Shown: piece by piece, positions 52,601-61,737 of the stretch | How the letters are laid out: each line of letters opens with the position of its first letter | How positions within the stretch are numbered: position 1 is the first letter of the stretch | Translations under genes and position numbers: made by a program | Assembly (NCBI GenBank): GCA_046733355.1 | Contig: JBKPOZ010000057.1 | Location: forward strand, 1 to 64,000 | Source of the DNA: VAZQ01 sp046733355 | Lineage (GTDB): Bacteria > Pseudomonadota > Alphaproteobacteria > Rhizobiales > Xanthobacteraceae | Reading direction: 5' to 3' | Length of the DNA stretch: 64,000 nucleotides | Notes under the pieces: generated by a model | The model's database searches: none | Seen by the model: the letters and a program-made list of their open reading frames with translations, nothing else | Told to the model about the DNA's origin: nothing

Positions 52601-53410
52601 TCAGATGATCTTGCCGCGAATCCAGATGGTGATCAGCTCGGTGATGACGACAACAGCGAAAATCACACACAGCACGAGTCCGGCGCGATCCCAGTAAAGA
52701 TTGGAGAGCGCGGTATCGAGCGCCATGCCAAGGCCACCGCCGCCGACGAGACCCAGCACGGCGGATTCGCGCACGTTGATGTCCCAGCGGAATACGGCGA
52801 TGGAGAGGAAAGCCGGCTTCACCTGCGGCCAGTAGCCTTTGAGCAGAATGCTCGCCGGCGTGGCGCCCGTGGAAATCAACGCTTCGATCGGTCCGTGCTT
52901 CGCCTCCTCGATAGCCTCGGACAGGAACTTGCCGGTGAAGCCAATGGAATGCACGGCGATGGCAAGGGTGCCTGCAATGGCACCGGGGCCGAATAGTGCC
53001 ACGAAGAAAAGCGCCCATACCATCGCATGCACCGAGCGGGTCGCCACCAGAATGAACCGACCCAACATGTTGAGCACGACCGAGCGGGTGATGTTGCGCG
53101 CGGTGATAAGCGCCACGACGCTAGCAAGAATGACGGCAAGAATTGTTCCGAGCGTGGCCGTGTGCAGGGTCTCGACAAGCGCGGCATGCACGACCTGCGG
53201 GTACCAGGCCCAGTCGATGGGCCACATGCGGGCGAAGAGGTCGATCGATTGCGCCGGCGCGTCGTAAAGAAATTCCGGAATGACATCGATGCTCTCGATC
53301 GACCACACAATGGCGATCAGCACGATGACATAGAAGGTCGAGCGCAGCGCGCGTTCGGCAGGCGAGAAGCGCCGCCAGGCACGAGCGGTGCTGGCCGTAA
53401 CGGCGCTCAT
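52601..53410 (-). CDS. phnE: Phosphonate-type ABC transporter permease PhnE, copy 2
   Basis: The 269-residue inner-membrane permease has five or six helices (FYVIVLIAIVWSIESIDVIP and others) and the binding-protein-dependent motif SAVLGLVGGGGLGMALDTAL. The EAA-like loop reads AKHGPIEALISTGATPASIL. It pairs with the preceding PhnE to form the phosphonate, phosphite or phosphate channel. Its ATG overlaps the stop of copy 1 (ATGA). Confidence 0.92.
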   Translation of the reverse strand: MSAVTASTARAWRRFSPAERALRSTFYVIVLIAIVWSIESIDVIPEFLYDAPAQSIDLFARMWPIDWAWYPQVVHAALVETLHTATLGTILAVILASVVALITARNITRSVVLNMLGRFILVATRSVHAMVWALFFVALFGPGAIAGTLAIAVHSIGFTGKFLSEAIEEAKHGPIEALISTGATPASILLKGYWPQVKPAFLSIAVFRWDINVRESAVLGLVGGGGLGMALDTALSNLYWDRAGLVLCVIFAVVVITELITIWIRGKII

Positions 53411-54207
53411 TGGAAAAGCCGGCGCATCCAGCCGGAGATCAATTCGCCGATCATCACAAGCCCGATGATCGCGAGCACAATGGTCAGGACGAAGTCGTAA
53501 TCGAAGCGCTGGAACGCGGTGTAAAGGGTCGCGCCGATACCTCCGCCACCGACAAGTCCCACGAGCGCTGAATTGCGCAGATTGGCATCGAGCTGATAGG
53601 CGGAAAAGCCGATGAAGCGCGCCATCACCTGCGGCAACACGCTCATGATCACGACGGAAAGAAACGGTGCGCCGGCAGCGCGAACCGCCTCTACCGGCTT
53701 CATGGACATTTCCTCGACCGCTTCCGCCACGAGCTTGGAAAGGAATCCCAGCGAGGCGACGATCAAGGCAAGCACACCGGCAAGAGCGCCAAACCCGACC
53801 GCCTTGACGAACAGGATGGCGATGATCACGGGGTGGAAGGTCCGAAAGAGCGCAATCATGCCGCGGGAGGCGAGGGCAAGCGGCAGCGGCGCAAGATTGC
53901 GCGCAGCGGCAAGGCCGACGGGCAGGGATATGAGCACGCCGACAACCGTGGCGAGGATGGCGATCTGCAGGCTTTCCAGCATGCCGGCGCGCAACAGCGC
54001 CACCTTGTCCGGCGCGAAATTCGGCGGCCACATGCGCGCGAGCAAGCGCGAGCCGTGACCGAATCCTTCGACGAACCTCCCCCAGCTGATGTCGAGAATC
54101 GAGCAGGCATAAATCACGTATAGCGCGAGCGCGAGCAGGGCGAGGCGCATCGGCCAATTCGGCGGCAGCGCCGCGCGCTGTGCGGGTGATGCGAGCAGCG
54201 ATCGCAT
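53407..54207 (-). CDS. phnE: Phosphonate-type ABC transporter permease PhnE, copy 1
   Basis: The 266-residue permease has the same architecture as its neighbour, with coupling loop MSMKPVEAVRAAGAPFLSVV and NSALVGLVGGGGIGATLYTA. ATG 54207 shares its first base with the phnC stop (TGATG). The two PhnE proteins are diverged (not a recent copy) and probably form a heterodimer. Confidence 0.92.
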   Translation of the reverse strand: MRSLLASPAQRAALPPNWPMRLALLALALYVIYACSILDISWGRFVEGFGHGSRLLARMWPPNFAPDKVALLRAGMLESLQIAILATVVGVLISLPVGLAAARNLAPLPLALASRGMIALFRTFHPVIIAILFVKAVGFGALAGVLALIVASLGFLSKLVAEAVEEMSMKPVEAVRAAGAPFLSVVIMSVLPQVMARFIGFSAYQLDANLRNSALVGLVGGGGIGATLYTAFQRFDYDFVLTIVLAIIGLVMIGELISGWMRRLFQ

Positions 54208-55004
54208 CACTCGAGCCAGCCTTCGCCGCCGTAGATGCGCGAGAGAATGGTGTGATCGAGAGAGCGCGGGGCGCCGTCGAACACGATCTCGCCGTTTGCC
54301 ATGCCGATCACGCGATCCGCAAACCGCCGTGCCAGTTCGACATTGTGAATATTGACGATCACCGGGATGTTGCGCTCGTCGGCGCGGCGGCTGATCAGTT
54401 CGATGATTTCGACGGAAGTCCTGGGATCGAGCGAGGAGGTGGGCTCGTCGGCAAGCACCAGCTCAGGCTCCTGCATCAACGCACGTGCAATCCCGACGCG
54501 CTGCCGCTGGCCACCCGACAGCTGGTCCGCCCGTTGGCGCGCGAGATGTGCAAGCCCTACGGCATCGAGCAAATGAAAAGCGCGTTCAATGTCGGCTTGC
54601 GGAAAGCGGCGCAACCAGGCGCGCCAGGCGCCTACGTATCCGAGCCGGCCGCACAGGACGTTTTCCATCACCGAGAGGCGCTCTACCAGGTTGTATTCCT
54701 GAAACACCATGCCAATGCGCCGACGAGCGGTGCGCAGCGCGCGACCTTTCAGCTGTGCCAGATCGTCACCGCGAAAAATAATTTCTCCGGCGGTGGGGTC
54801 GATCAGCCGGTTGATGCAGCGAATGAGCGTCGACTTGCCCGTTCCGGACGGCCCGACGATGGCGGTCATGCCGCGTGGCGCCACGGCGAAGGAGATGTCT
54901 TTAAGCACCGGCTGGCCCGTCCGGTATTCCTTCCTTAAACGCCGGATCACGAGCGGGCAGTCGTCAAGCGGCGGCGACGCGGCCTCATGTCCGGTCTCTG
55001 TCAT
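54207..55004 (-). CDS. phnC: Phosphonate-type ABC transporter ATP-binding protein
   Basis: The 265-residue ATPase has Walker A IVGPSGTGKSTLIRCINRLI, the signature DQLSGGQRQRVGIARALM and Walker B LVLADEPTSSLDPR. PhnC-type features include YNLVERLSVMENVLCGRLGY. ATG 55004 (MTETGHEAA) is used; another ATG four codons upstream (55016) is possible. It precedes the two permeases in one operon with overlapping ends. Confidence 0.93.
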   Translation of the reverse strand: MTETGHEAASPPLDDCPLVIRRLRKEYRTGQPVLKDISFAVAPRGMTAIVGPSGTGKSTLIRCINRLIDPTAGEIIFRGDDLAQLKGRALRTARRRIGMVFQEYNLVERLSVMENVLCGRLGYVGAWRAWLRRFPQADIERAFHLLDAVGLAHLARQRADQLSGGQRQRVGIARALMQEPELVLADEPTSSLDPRTSVEIIELISRRADERNIPVIVNIHNVELARRFADRVIGMANGEIVFDGAPRSLDHTILSRIYGGEGWLE

Positions 55005-55045
55005 GCCGGCCGGCACTCTGGCAGATGCGGATTCAGACGCGCTGA

Positions 55046-56083
55046 TTATTGCGCTTTTTGCTGCGGCTGCTGCTTCCTGGCGAGGGCTTCAGCCTCGCGT
55101 TTTGTTTCCGCTTCGAAGGCGGCCTTGTTGTAGGGAGTGCCGGAGCCTTCCGCGATCTCGCGCACGACTCTCCAGGTCTCCTTGTACGTGATCGGGAAGA
55201 AGCGGTCGTCGCCGTTGAACTCCTTGCGCATGGATGGAGGGAAATCGAAGGCGAAAAAGCACGCCCTGATTTTCCTGGCGAGGTCGGGACGCAGATCATG
55301 GGCGTGCGCGAATGACGATGTGGGAAACAGCGGGCTCGTATAGATGATGCGGAAATCTTCCGCTTTCAGCGTTCCCCGCGCCACCATCCGATCGAACACG
55401 TCGGAAGCCACCCCGGCCATGTCGTAATCGCCCGACAGCACGCCAAGCGCCGATTTGTCGTGGCCGCCCGACATCAATGGCTTGTAATCCTCGTTCGGCC
55501 TGAGCCCTTCCGCCGGATAGAGCACGAGCGGCGCCAAATTGCCCGAGTTGGATGAAGGCGATGTGTGCGCAACGCGCTTGCCCTTGAGATCGGAGAGCTT
55601 CTGATATGGGCTGTCCCCGCGCACGATGGAAATAAGATGATAGCCATGCGGCCCTTTGTCGGTGCCTTTCGCGGCGAATGGCACAGCGCCAGCCATGTTT
55701 ACCGCAAACCCCGTAGGCCCGGTGGAAAAGCCCGCGACGTGCAGCCGTCCGGAGCGCATGGCCTCGATCTCCGCTGAATTCGATTGCACCGGGTAATAGA
55801 CCACGCGCTTGCCCGTGCATTGGGACAGAAACTCGGTAAACGGCTTGAACACATTCTGATACACCGCCGGGTCTTCAACCGGCGTGTAGGCAAAGACCAG
55901 CGTTGCGGGATCCTTCCATTTTTTCGGATCCGCCGGAACATCGGCGACGAGGTCATGATTCTCATCGCAATAGAGCGTGTCGAGCTGGCCGCGGTGGGTG
56001 CATTCATCCGCGCTCGCCGCTGAGGCTGCGCTCAGCACAAAGCCGAACGCCGCAACGGCAAAACAGTGCGCAAGCACGTTCAT
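55046..56083 (-). CDS. phnD: Phosphonate-type ABC transporter periplasmic binding protein
   Basis: The 345-residue protein has a signal peptide (MNVLAHCFAVAAFGFVLSAA, cleavage near SADE) and the PhnD fold: VFAYTPVEDPAVYQNVFKPF, then YYPVQSNSAEIEAMRSGRLH and HTSPSSNSGNLAPLVLYPAE, where the Ser/Thr residues bind the anion. GGGAGAAGATT precedes ATG 56083. The order phnD-phnC-phnE-phnE makes a complete importer for phosphonate, phosphite or phosphate. No C-P lyase or phosphonatase gene is in the window. Confidence 0.92.
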   Translation of the reverse strand: MNVLAHCFAVAAFGFVLSAASAASADECTHRGQLDTLYCDENHDLVADVPADPKKWKDPATLVFAYTPVEDPAVYQNVFKPFTEFLSQCTGKRVVYYPVQSNSAEIEAMRSGRLHVAGFSTGPTGFAVNMAGAVPFAAKGTDKGPHGYHLISIVRGDSPYQKLSDLKGKRVAHTSPSSNSGNLAPLVLYPAEGLRPNEDYKPLMSGGHDKSALGVLSGDYDMAGVASDVFDRMVARGTLKAEDFRIIYTSPLFPTSSFAHAHDLRPDLARKIRACFFAFDFPPSMRKEFNGDDRFFPITYKETWRVVREIAEGSGTPYNKAAFEAETKREAEALARKQQPQQKAQ

Positions 56084-56147
56084 AATCTTCTCCCGGGCAA
56101 GCATCCGCATGGCACGATAATTGGCGCAAACCAATCGAGCAACGCCA

Positions 56148-56471
56148 TCAATGCTGCAACAGCGTGGCGTCGATAGGCGTGCAATTGCGCCGGCCCGATA
56201 AGGCACAGTCCTGGTTCTTGCGCAGGTCTGCGATGTGGACTGCGAGCCATGCCCCCGCAATTGCCAAGGTAATGGTCACCGCAAGCCCGGCCACGTTCAC
56301 CAGCATGCGGTGGCGATAATTGTCCTCGGCTTCGCTGCCTTCGTATTTTGCGAGCGTTGGCGGGGACCGCTGTGCCCCAGAAGGCCGGGTTTGGCCGGGT
56401 ACGGGCTTGCGAGGCCGGAACGGCAGTACCTGGTGCTCGGGATCCTGTGGGTTCTCGCGATCCATTTTCAC
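56148..56471 (-). CDS. Small membrane protein, 107 residues
   Basis: The N-terminal half (MKMDRENPQDPEHQVLPFRP and then PPTLAKYEGSEAEDNYRHRM) is polar and Pro-rich; one helix follows (MLVNVAGLAVTITLAIAGAW, then LAVHIADLRKN). The tail has two cysteines (QDCALSGRRNC), which suit a periplasmic disulfide. It looks like a conserved rhizobial single-pass protein of unknown role. It is divergent from the copper-chaperone gene at 56579. Confidence 0.7.
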   Translation of the reverse strand: MKMDRENPQDPEHQVLPFRPRKPVPGQTRPSGAQRSPPTLAKYEGSEAEDNYRHRMLVNVAGLAVTITLAIAGAWLAVHIADLRKNQDCALSGRRNCTPIDATLLQH

Positions 56472-56578
56472 TCGCCTGCGCAGAGGCTGATATCGCGCGG
56501 GCCGCTGTCGCCTTCAAGGCAAAAACGCCCGACGAACTCCCCATGGACCGCGGGCCGCCCTTCTCCTACCATCCAGCC

Positions 56579-57061
56579 ATGCACCAGCTAGCGCGACTCC
56601 TTGCGGTCCTTGCCTTGGTCCTGACCTCCGCCGGCAGCGCCCTTGCGGCGGAGTTCGACGTGGGAAGCGTGCAGGTGATCAATCCATGGACGCGCGCCAC
56701 CCCGAAGGGGGCAGAGGTAGCAGGCGCCTACATGGTGATCAGGAACACGGGCACCGAGCCCGAACGACTCCTCGGCGGCTCCTCCGAGGTCGCAAGCCGG
56801 GTCGAGGTGCACAAAATGGAAATGGGCGGGGGGGTCGCCCAAATGCGTCCGGTGGAAGGGGGCCTGGAAATCAAACCAGGCGGAAGCGTCGAGCTCAAGC
56901 CAGGTTCATTCCATATCATGTTCGTCGGACTGAAGCGGCCGCTCGAGCAGGGCCAAAAAATCAAGGGCACTCTTGAGTTTCAGAAGTCCGGCAAGTTGGA
57001 GGTCGAGTTCGACATCGCCCCGCTAGGCGCTTCGGCGGCGCCAGAAGGGCACGGCCGCTGA
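56579..57061 (+). CDS. PCuAC-family periplasmic copper chaperone
   Basis: The 160-residue protein has a signal peptide (MHQLARLLAVLALVLTSAGS, cleavage after ALA) and the PCuAC motif: RVEVHKMEMGGGVAQMRPVE and then FHIMF, giving His and three Met ligands (H-x-M ... M ... H-x-M) for Cu(I). Such proteins deliver copper to cytochrome oxidase. ATG 56579 is preferred over 56543. Its stop lies 39 bp inside the convergent metal-permease gene. Confidence 0.92.
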   Translation: MHQLARLLAVLALVLTSAGSALAAEFDVGSVQVINPWTRATPKGAEVAGAYMVIRNTGTEPERLLGGSSEVASRVEVHKMEMGGGVAQMRPVEGGLEIKPGGSVELKPGSFHIMFVGLKRPLEQGQKIKGTLEFQKSGKLEVEFDIAPLGASAAPEGHGR

Positions 57062-58342
57062 TCGACTCGACCCTTTCAAGAGCAGCAGCACCAAGCCCAA
57101 AAAACCAATGGCGGCCAATGGCAGGCCTACATACCAGCGTTCGCGCTCGCGGGCGCGGGTGCGCAGATAATCCATAACAAACCGCTCGCCGCGATTCATC
57201 TCTGTGAGCGTCTGTTGCAGCGAGCCGATGCGCCGCACCTGGTCGCCTGTCAGCTCTTCGCCCTGCCAGCGCGATGTGCGCTCAAATTCATAGATGCGAT
57301 CGATTTCCGCGCGCTGCTTGCGTTCAACCGCAGCGGCTTCGAGGTAGTCGGCGCGTTCGCGCGCTGTAAGAAATTGCTCGGGAGCAGCTCCCAGGGCGGC
57401 TTCGATGGGGACGAGCAGCGGATGATCGGCTGCGGGCGCGAGGACGACCCATACTCCCGACAGGCCCACGGCCATGCAGAAAGCGAAGCCGGTTGCGCGC
57501 AGGGCGAGGCTGCGGTTGCGCGCCCGCTCTGGCGGCGCGGCAATGACGAACGCGCGTACCGCTCCGGCAATGGCCAGCGCTGCCGCGAAGGCAATCACCG
57601 TCAGCGCGCCGGTCGGCGCATCTAACAGGAATGAGCCGAATATGCCGGCGATGCTTGCAAGCGTGCCGGCTCCCCAGCCGATCAACAGGGCTGGCGCGAT
57701 CCGGTTCGAGAACAATCCTCCGATCAGCGCCGGCACGATTAAAAAACAGAACACCAGAAGCACCCCGGCGATGGTCACCGAAGAGGTCACCACGACGGCA
57801 AAAGACAAATAGAACACCAGGTCCCATGCGGCGGTTCTTTTGCCGGCGTCTTCGGTGCTGGCAGAAAGCAACGGGCGACGGACGATCCAGTGGAAGAGTC
57901 CGATCGCGCCGTACAGAACGATGAACCTGAGAATATCATCCGCGGTGACTGAAAGAATGCCGCCGACGAGCATGCGCTTGACGTGCTCGGCGCCCTGCGG
58001 GGAGCGATCCACCACCAGCACGGTTGCGGCCGTGGCCACCACATAGAGGACGCCGATGAACGCCTCCTGGCGGACGCTGCGCGCAAACGCGCGGCTGGCG
58101 GTGAGCAGCAGTGCGCCCATTGCGGCGAAGAACAGCGTGTACGCGTAGCCGCCGGCGCTCGCAGCTTTGTGTCCCGCAACCACGGCGACCGTCGCGCCCA
58201 GGGCCGATATCTGCGCCAGCGCCAGATCGGCAAACACTACGTTGCGCCGGAGCACCTGCAGGCCAAGCGAGGTGTGAATTCCGGTAAAGATGACGGCCGC
58301 CGCGAGCGGAAGCGCCGCAAACGCAAAGATATCCTGTAGCAT
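57023..58342 (-). CDS. Zinc/manganese-type ABC transporter permease with an extra C-terminal region
   Basis: The 439-residue membrane protein begins with eight or nine helices of the ABC-3 permease family (VFADLALAQISALGATVAVV and FVVIAGVLLVFCFLIVPALI-like segments). After residue about 290, a 150-residue extension follows: a helix, a charged, probably extracytoplasmic loop (ARERADYLEAAAVERKQRAE), and a final helix WYVGLPLAAIGFLGLVLLLL. Typical ZnuB/MntB proteins are 260-300 residues. It follows the binding-protein gene by 8 nt and there is no ATPase gene next to it. Confidence 0.87.
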   Translation of the reverse strand: MLQDIFAFAALPLAAAVIFTGIHTSLGLQVLRRNVVFADLALAQISALGATVAVVAGHKAASAGGYAYTLFFAAMGALLLTASRAFARSVRQEAFIGVLYVVATAATVLVVDRSPQGAEHVKRMLVGGILSVTADDILRFIVLYGAIGLFHWIVRRPLLSASTEDAGKRTAAWDLVFYLSFAVVVTSSVTIAGVLLVFCFLIVPALIGGLFSNRIAPALLIGWGAGTLASIAGIFGSFLLDAPTGALTVIAFAAALAIAGAVRAFVIAAPPERARNRSLALRATGFAFCMAVGLSGVWVVLAPAADHPLLVPIEAALGAAPEQFLTARERADYLEAAAVERKQRAEIDRIYEFERTSRWQGEELTGDQVRRIGSLQQTLTEMNRGERFVMDYLRTRARERERWYVGLPLAAIGFLGLVLLLLKGSSRSAAVPFWRRRSA

Positions 58343-58350
58343 GCCTGTGC

Positions 58351-59292
58351 TCAGTTGGACGGCGCGGCCAAGGCGCGCGCCAGCATGGTCACATTATGCT
58401 CAAACAGCGCGAGGTAATCGGCCGCTTCCGCCACGCTGCCCACGGAGGGTGCCAGTTTCAGAACCGCCGCCCCGGTGTGTCGAGAAAGGAGCTGGGACGC
58501 TTCGTCCGGCTCGTAGGCGTCGTGCACGATGACCCGGACGTTCTGGTTACGCATGATCGCGGCGAGCTTGGCGAGGCGCGCAGGGCTCGGCGCCACGCCT
58601 TCCTTGCTCTCTATCACATCCACCACATCCAGGCGAAAGCGCCGCGCGAAATAGGGCCAGGTGTTGTGATAGGCAATAAATTTGGCTCCGCGATGCGGCC
58701 GAAGCGATTCTTCCCATTGCGCCATCTTCTGCTTGAGGAGCGCGAGAAAAGACGCGCGCCGGCCAATGATCAGCTCTTTTTGTGTGGGCGCAATGGCGAT
58801 CATCGCCTCAGCAATCCCGCCGGTGATCGTCTCGGCATTGGCCGGGTCGAGCCAATAATGGGGATTGGCTAGCCCGTGGACATGGCCATCCGCGCTCGCG
58901 GCCTCAATGCTCCGACCTTTGATTTCCAGAAGCGGGATGCCGCGTGAGGCATCTACGTATCCGGCGCCGCCGCGCTGTACCAGCGGATCGGCGCGGCTGG
59001 CGAGAAGCTTGTCCAGCCAGTGATCATATCCCAGGCCGATGCGCACAACGAGCGATGCTCCCCGAAGTTTTGCCAGGTCGGAAGGTTTGGGCTCGAATGC
59101 TTCGGGATCTGCCGCTGCCGGGATGATCTGCTCGATGTGTGCAAGATCGCCAGCTATTGGTTGGGCGAGACTCGCCAGATCAGGTGTCGTAGCGACGATG
59201 CGCAGGTCCTGCGCGCCTGCAGGCTTGCCAAGACACACGACGAGGCAAAGAAGAAGGCCGCAAAGGATGCGCGGGGCAGGAGCCTCGCGCAC
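58351..59292 (-). CDS. Metal ABC transporter substrate-binding protein (ZnuA family)
   Basis: The 313-residue periplasmic protein starts at GTG 59292 (VREAPAPRILCGLLLCLVVC) with a signal peptide. The cluster 9 fold is clear: IVATTPDLASLAQPIAGD, then PAAADPEAFEPKPSDLAKLR. Metal ligands are likely the His in GLGYDHWLDK, the His of ANPHYWLDP, the His in IAYHNTWPYF and the acidic VHDAYEPDE. Zinc is the best guess. An earlier His-loop (DGHVHGLAN) is short. No ATPase gene is adjacent. Confidence 0.88.
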   Translation of the reverse strand: MREAPAPRILCGLLLCLVVCLGKPAGAQDLRIVATTPDLASLAQPIAGDLAHIEQIIPAAADPEAFEPKPSDLAKLRGASLVVRIGLGYDHWLDKLLASRADPLVQRGGAGYVDASRGIPLLEIKGRSIEAASADGHVHGLANPHYWLDPANAETITGGIAEAMIAIAPTQKELIIGRRASFLALLKQKMAQWEESLRPHRGAKFIAYHNTWPYFARRFRLDVVDVIESKEGVAPSPARLAKLAAIMRNQNVRVIVHDAYEPDEASQLLSRHTGAAVLKLAPSVGSVAEAADYLALFEHNVTMLARALAAPSN

Positions 59293-59320
59293 CCAAATTC
59301 GCCACAGCGTCAGGAGCCGA

Positions 59321-60667
59321 TCACCGCTGCGCAACGAAGATGCTCTTGGGCAGCAGACAGTGCACGTTCTTCTCGGTATCGGAGATGGTGCCCACTCGGC
59401 AATCCATCGCCACGCTGGCAAGGCCATACGCGTCAAGCCGCGCGATCTTCTTGTCGTTTTCGAGCCATTTGATCATGCCCATGGAGGCCGTATCCATGGC
59501 CTTGTTGAGATCGGCGTCCTTGGCGTGCGAGACAAAATATTTGGGAGTTTCCTTGGTGGGGCGCTCCATATCCTCTCGCCCGGCCGCGGTCTTGGGATTC
59601 AGGCAGTGAATCCCTTTCTTGATGTTCACGACCTGGCTGACGCGGCAGTCTGAGATCGTGGTCATCAGTTTGGCCGCCTGGTCGGCGGGCACATTGCGCA
59701 GCTCGGAAATGAGTTTGGTGGTCTGCGCCTTGGCCTGCTCCCAGGCTTTGTTCAGGTCGTTATCAAAGCCCATGGAGATCCATGAGGTCTTCGTCTCGAT
59801 GCGGGGGAAATCGAGGGACTTGCCTTTGATCACTTCGAGGGTGAGATTCATTTCCCGATAGGCAGTTTCGATCGCGGTAAGGTTTACCTCGCCGTTGCCT
59901 TGCCCGGCATGGGAATCTCCCGTCCACAGCAGAGCCCCGGGGACGAACACGGGCACGTAGAGACTTGTGCCTTCGCTGAAGTCGCGAATGTCCATATTGC
60001 CGGCATATTCACCCGGCGGCACGCTGCTGTAACGACCGGGCTCTCGCCGCGCTACTCCAAGCGTCCCGGGAAATGGTCGCAGCGGGATCTGCACGCCGGG
60101 AAGGAACTCGGTGACCTTCTTGTCCCAGTCGAGATAGAGATATTTTACCTGCCCGTCGGTGAACTCCTTCGGGAACTCACCAAACATTCCCGGGACGTTG
60201 AAGTTCGCCGCGTAAGCGCGGGGAACGATCTTGTTGATCGTGACTTTGAGCACGTCTCCTGGCTGCGCACCCTCGATGTAAATCGGTCCGGTAAGGGTGT
60301 GGGGGCCGCGTCCGGGAAAATCGGTGCGCAGCTTCTTGATCTGCTCGATGGTGGTGCCGGGCACGACCAGGTTGTGGCTGTGCATCATGGTTTCGAGCGC
60401 GACGGTATCTCCGGAACTGACGCGCAAAACCGGCGGCTGAGCGTTGTCGAACCAGCCCCATTGCGTCGTCTCGAGGGTTGCGGGGAGCAGATGGAGTTTC
60501 TTGCCGTTGGGCAGCAGCACTGTGCGCAGAGCGGGATCAGGGGGCCCCACGTTGGGCAGCTCAGTGCTCGTGCTTGCGCTCTGCGATTGCGCGAGGAGCG
60601 GAGGTGCGAGACATAGGGCAGCCAAGCCTGCGCTGAACAATCGGCCAATAAAGTGCAGTCCTTTCAT
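59321..60667 (-). CDS. Exported acetamidase/formamidase family protein
   Basis: The 448-residue protein has a signal peptide (IGRLFSAGLAALCLAPPLLA) and the FmdA/AmdA fold: QPPVLRVSSGDTVALETMMH, YIEGAQPGDVLKVTINKIVP, and WTGDSHAGQGNGEVNLTAIE. The His of SHAGQG-like segments binds metal. Family enzymes hydrolyse short amides, but they are usually cytosolic; the signal peptide here puts this one outside. The C-terminal 140 residues are an unusual extension with repeated helices and Cys pairs. ATG 60667 follows GAGGGACTCC. It is 28 nt upstream of the metal-binding-protein start. Confidence 0.85.
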   Translation of the reverse strand: MKGLHFIGRLFSAGLAALCLAPPLLAQSQSASTSTELPNVGPPDPALRTVLLPNGKKLHLLPATLETTQWGWFDNAQPPVLRVSSGDTVALETMMHSHNLVVPGTTIEQIKKLRTDFPGRGPHTLTGPIYIEGAQPGDVLKVTINKIVPRAYAANFNVPGMFGEFPKEFTDGQVKYLYLDWDKKVTEFLPGVQIPLRPFPGTLGVARREPGRYSSVPPGEYAGNMDIRDFSEGTSLYVPVFVPGALLWTGDSHAGQGNGEVNLTAIETAYREMNLTLEVIKGKSLDFPRIETKTSWISMGFDNDLNKAWEQAKAQTTKLISELRNVPADQAAKLMTTISDCRVSQVVNIKKGIHCLNPKTAAGREDMERPTKETPKYFVSHAKDADLNKAMDTASMGMIKWLENDKKIARLDAYGLASVAMDCRVGTISDTEKNVHCLLPKSIFVAQR

Positions 60668-60843
60668 GGAGTCCCTCTGGCGAATGGTGGTGATCCGGAA
60701 CTGTAACACGCAGCAAATAGGCTGTTCAGCCTATTTGCTGGGCACGGCGGGCGCTTGCTTGAGCAGGGGCTCTGGCAGCGAGGGATTTACCGAAAATTTC
60801 CGGTTCCATACGAACGGTTAAGGGAACCCGCCCTATAAGCTCG

Positions 60844-61737
60844 TTGGTTCCACGAAGCTGCAGATGGCTCCTCAGAATCATCGGCCGGTGTCCAACCGCC
60901 CTACCAGACCAATCGACGTACCTGCGGAAGACGAATTGTACTCTTTCGTTTGGCACCGACGCGTCGGCAAAAGCGCACATCGACACCGACGAGGCGCTGC
61001 GCAACGGCTGGTTCGAGATGTGGTACCAGCCAAAGATCGATTTGAAGAAAAAATGTCTGGCGGGGGCCGAGGCCCTGGCGCGCCTTCGCCATCCGCGTTC
61101 CGGCGTCCTGCTGCCGGCCGCTTTTCTGCCGGACGCCGCGGAGGGGGCCATCTCCCGGCTCGCCGAGCATGCCTTGATCGCGGCCCTGCACAACTGGAGC
61201 AAATTCGATGCGGCTGGATTTAACCTTCATCTTGCGATCAACGTGCCCGTCGGCGCTCTTGTGAACATCCCGATCGCTGAGCTGGTTGAGCAGCATCGGC
61301 CTAAATCGGACCGCTGGCCGGGAATCATCATCGAAATCACTGAAGACCAGATCGTGCGTGAATTGCGGCGGGTGCAGCAAATCGCGCAGCAGCTGCACGG
61401 GCGGGGCATAAAGATCGCGATCGACGATTTCGGGGCCGGCTATTCCTCCTTTTCGACGCTGCGCGGGCTGCCGTTCGTCGAGATCAAGCTCGACTGCAGC
61501 TTTGTCAAAAATTGCGCAAGTGACGCAACGAATGCTGCGATATGCCAGACTGCAATCGACCTTGCGCATCGATTTAACAGTGCAGCGGTCGCTGAAGGGA
61601 TTGAGAGCGCCGACGATTTGCAGGCGCTGGCGGTAATGGGCTGCGACTTTGGTCAGGGCGTTCTGATCGCGCCGCCCATGCCGCAGGAGCGCTTTCTCGA
61701 GCTCTTACGGCAGCGGGCCGGAAAACCAGCTGCTTAG
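60844..61737 (+). CDS. EAL-domain protein (probable c-di-GMP phosphodiesterase)
   Basis: The 297-residue protein is nearly all EAL domain. Catalytic residues are present: AGAEALARLRHP (Glu of EAL), AINVPVGALVN (Asn), EITEDQIVREL (Glu), IAIDDFGAGYSSFSTLRGLP (two Asp), EIKLDCSFVK (Lys), VAEGIESADD (Glu) and CDFGQGVLIAPPM (Gln). It should cleave cyclic di-GMP to pGpG. The first 45 residues, from TTG 60844, are not family-like, and an alternative frame over 60864-60990 looks as plausible, so the N-terminal sensor may be lost or frameshifted. Confidence 0.85.
   Translation: MVPRSCRWLLRIIGRCPTALPDQSTYLRKTNCTLSFGTDASAKAHIDTDEALRNGWFEMWYQPKIDLKKKCLAGAEALARLRHPRSGVLLPAAFLPDAAEGAISRLAEHALIAALHNWSKFDAAGFNLHLAINVPVGALVNIPIAELVEQHRPKSDRWPGIIIEITEDQIVRELRRVQQIAQQLHGRGIKIAIDDFGAGYSSFSTLRGLPFVEIKLDCSFVKNCASDATNAAICQTAIDLAHRFNSAAVAEGIESADDLQALAVMGCDFGQGVLIAPPMPQERFLELLRQRAGKPAA

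Noticed and set aside
52601..54157. A 518-codon frame joining two phnE genes
   Set aside because: Its first 250 codons are phnE copy 1 read in the wrong frame; the real start of copy 2 is at 53410.
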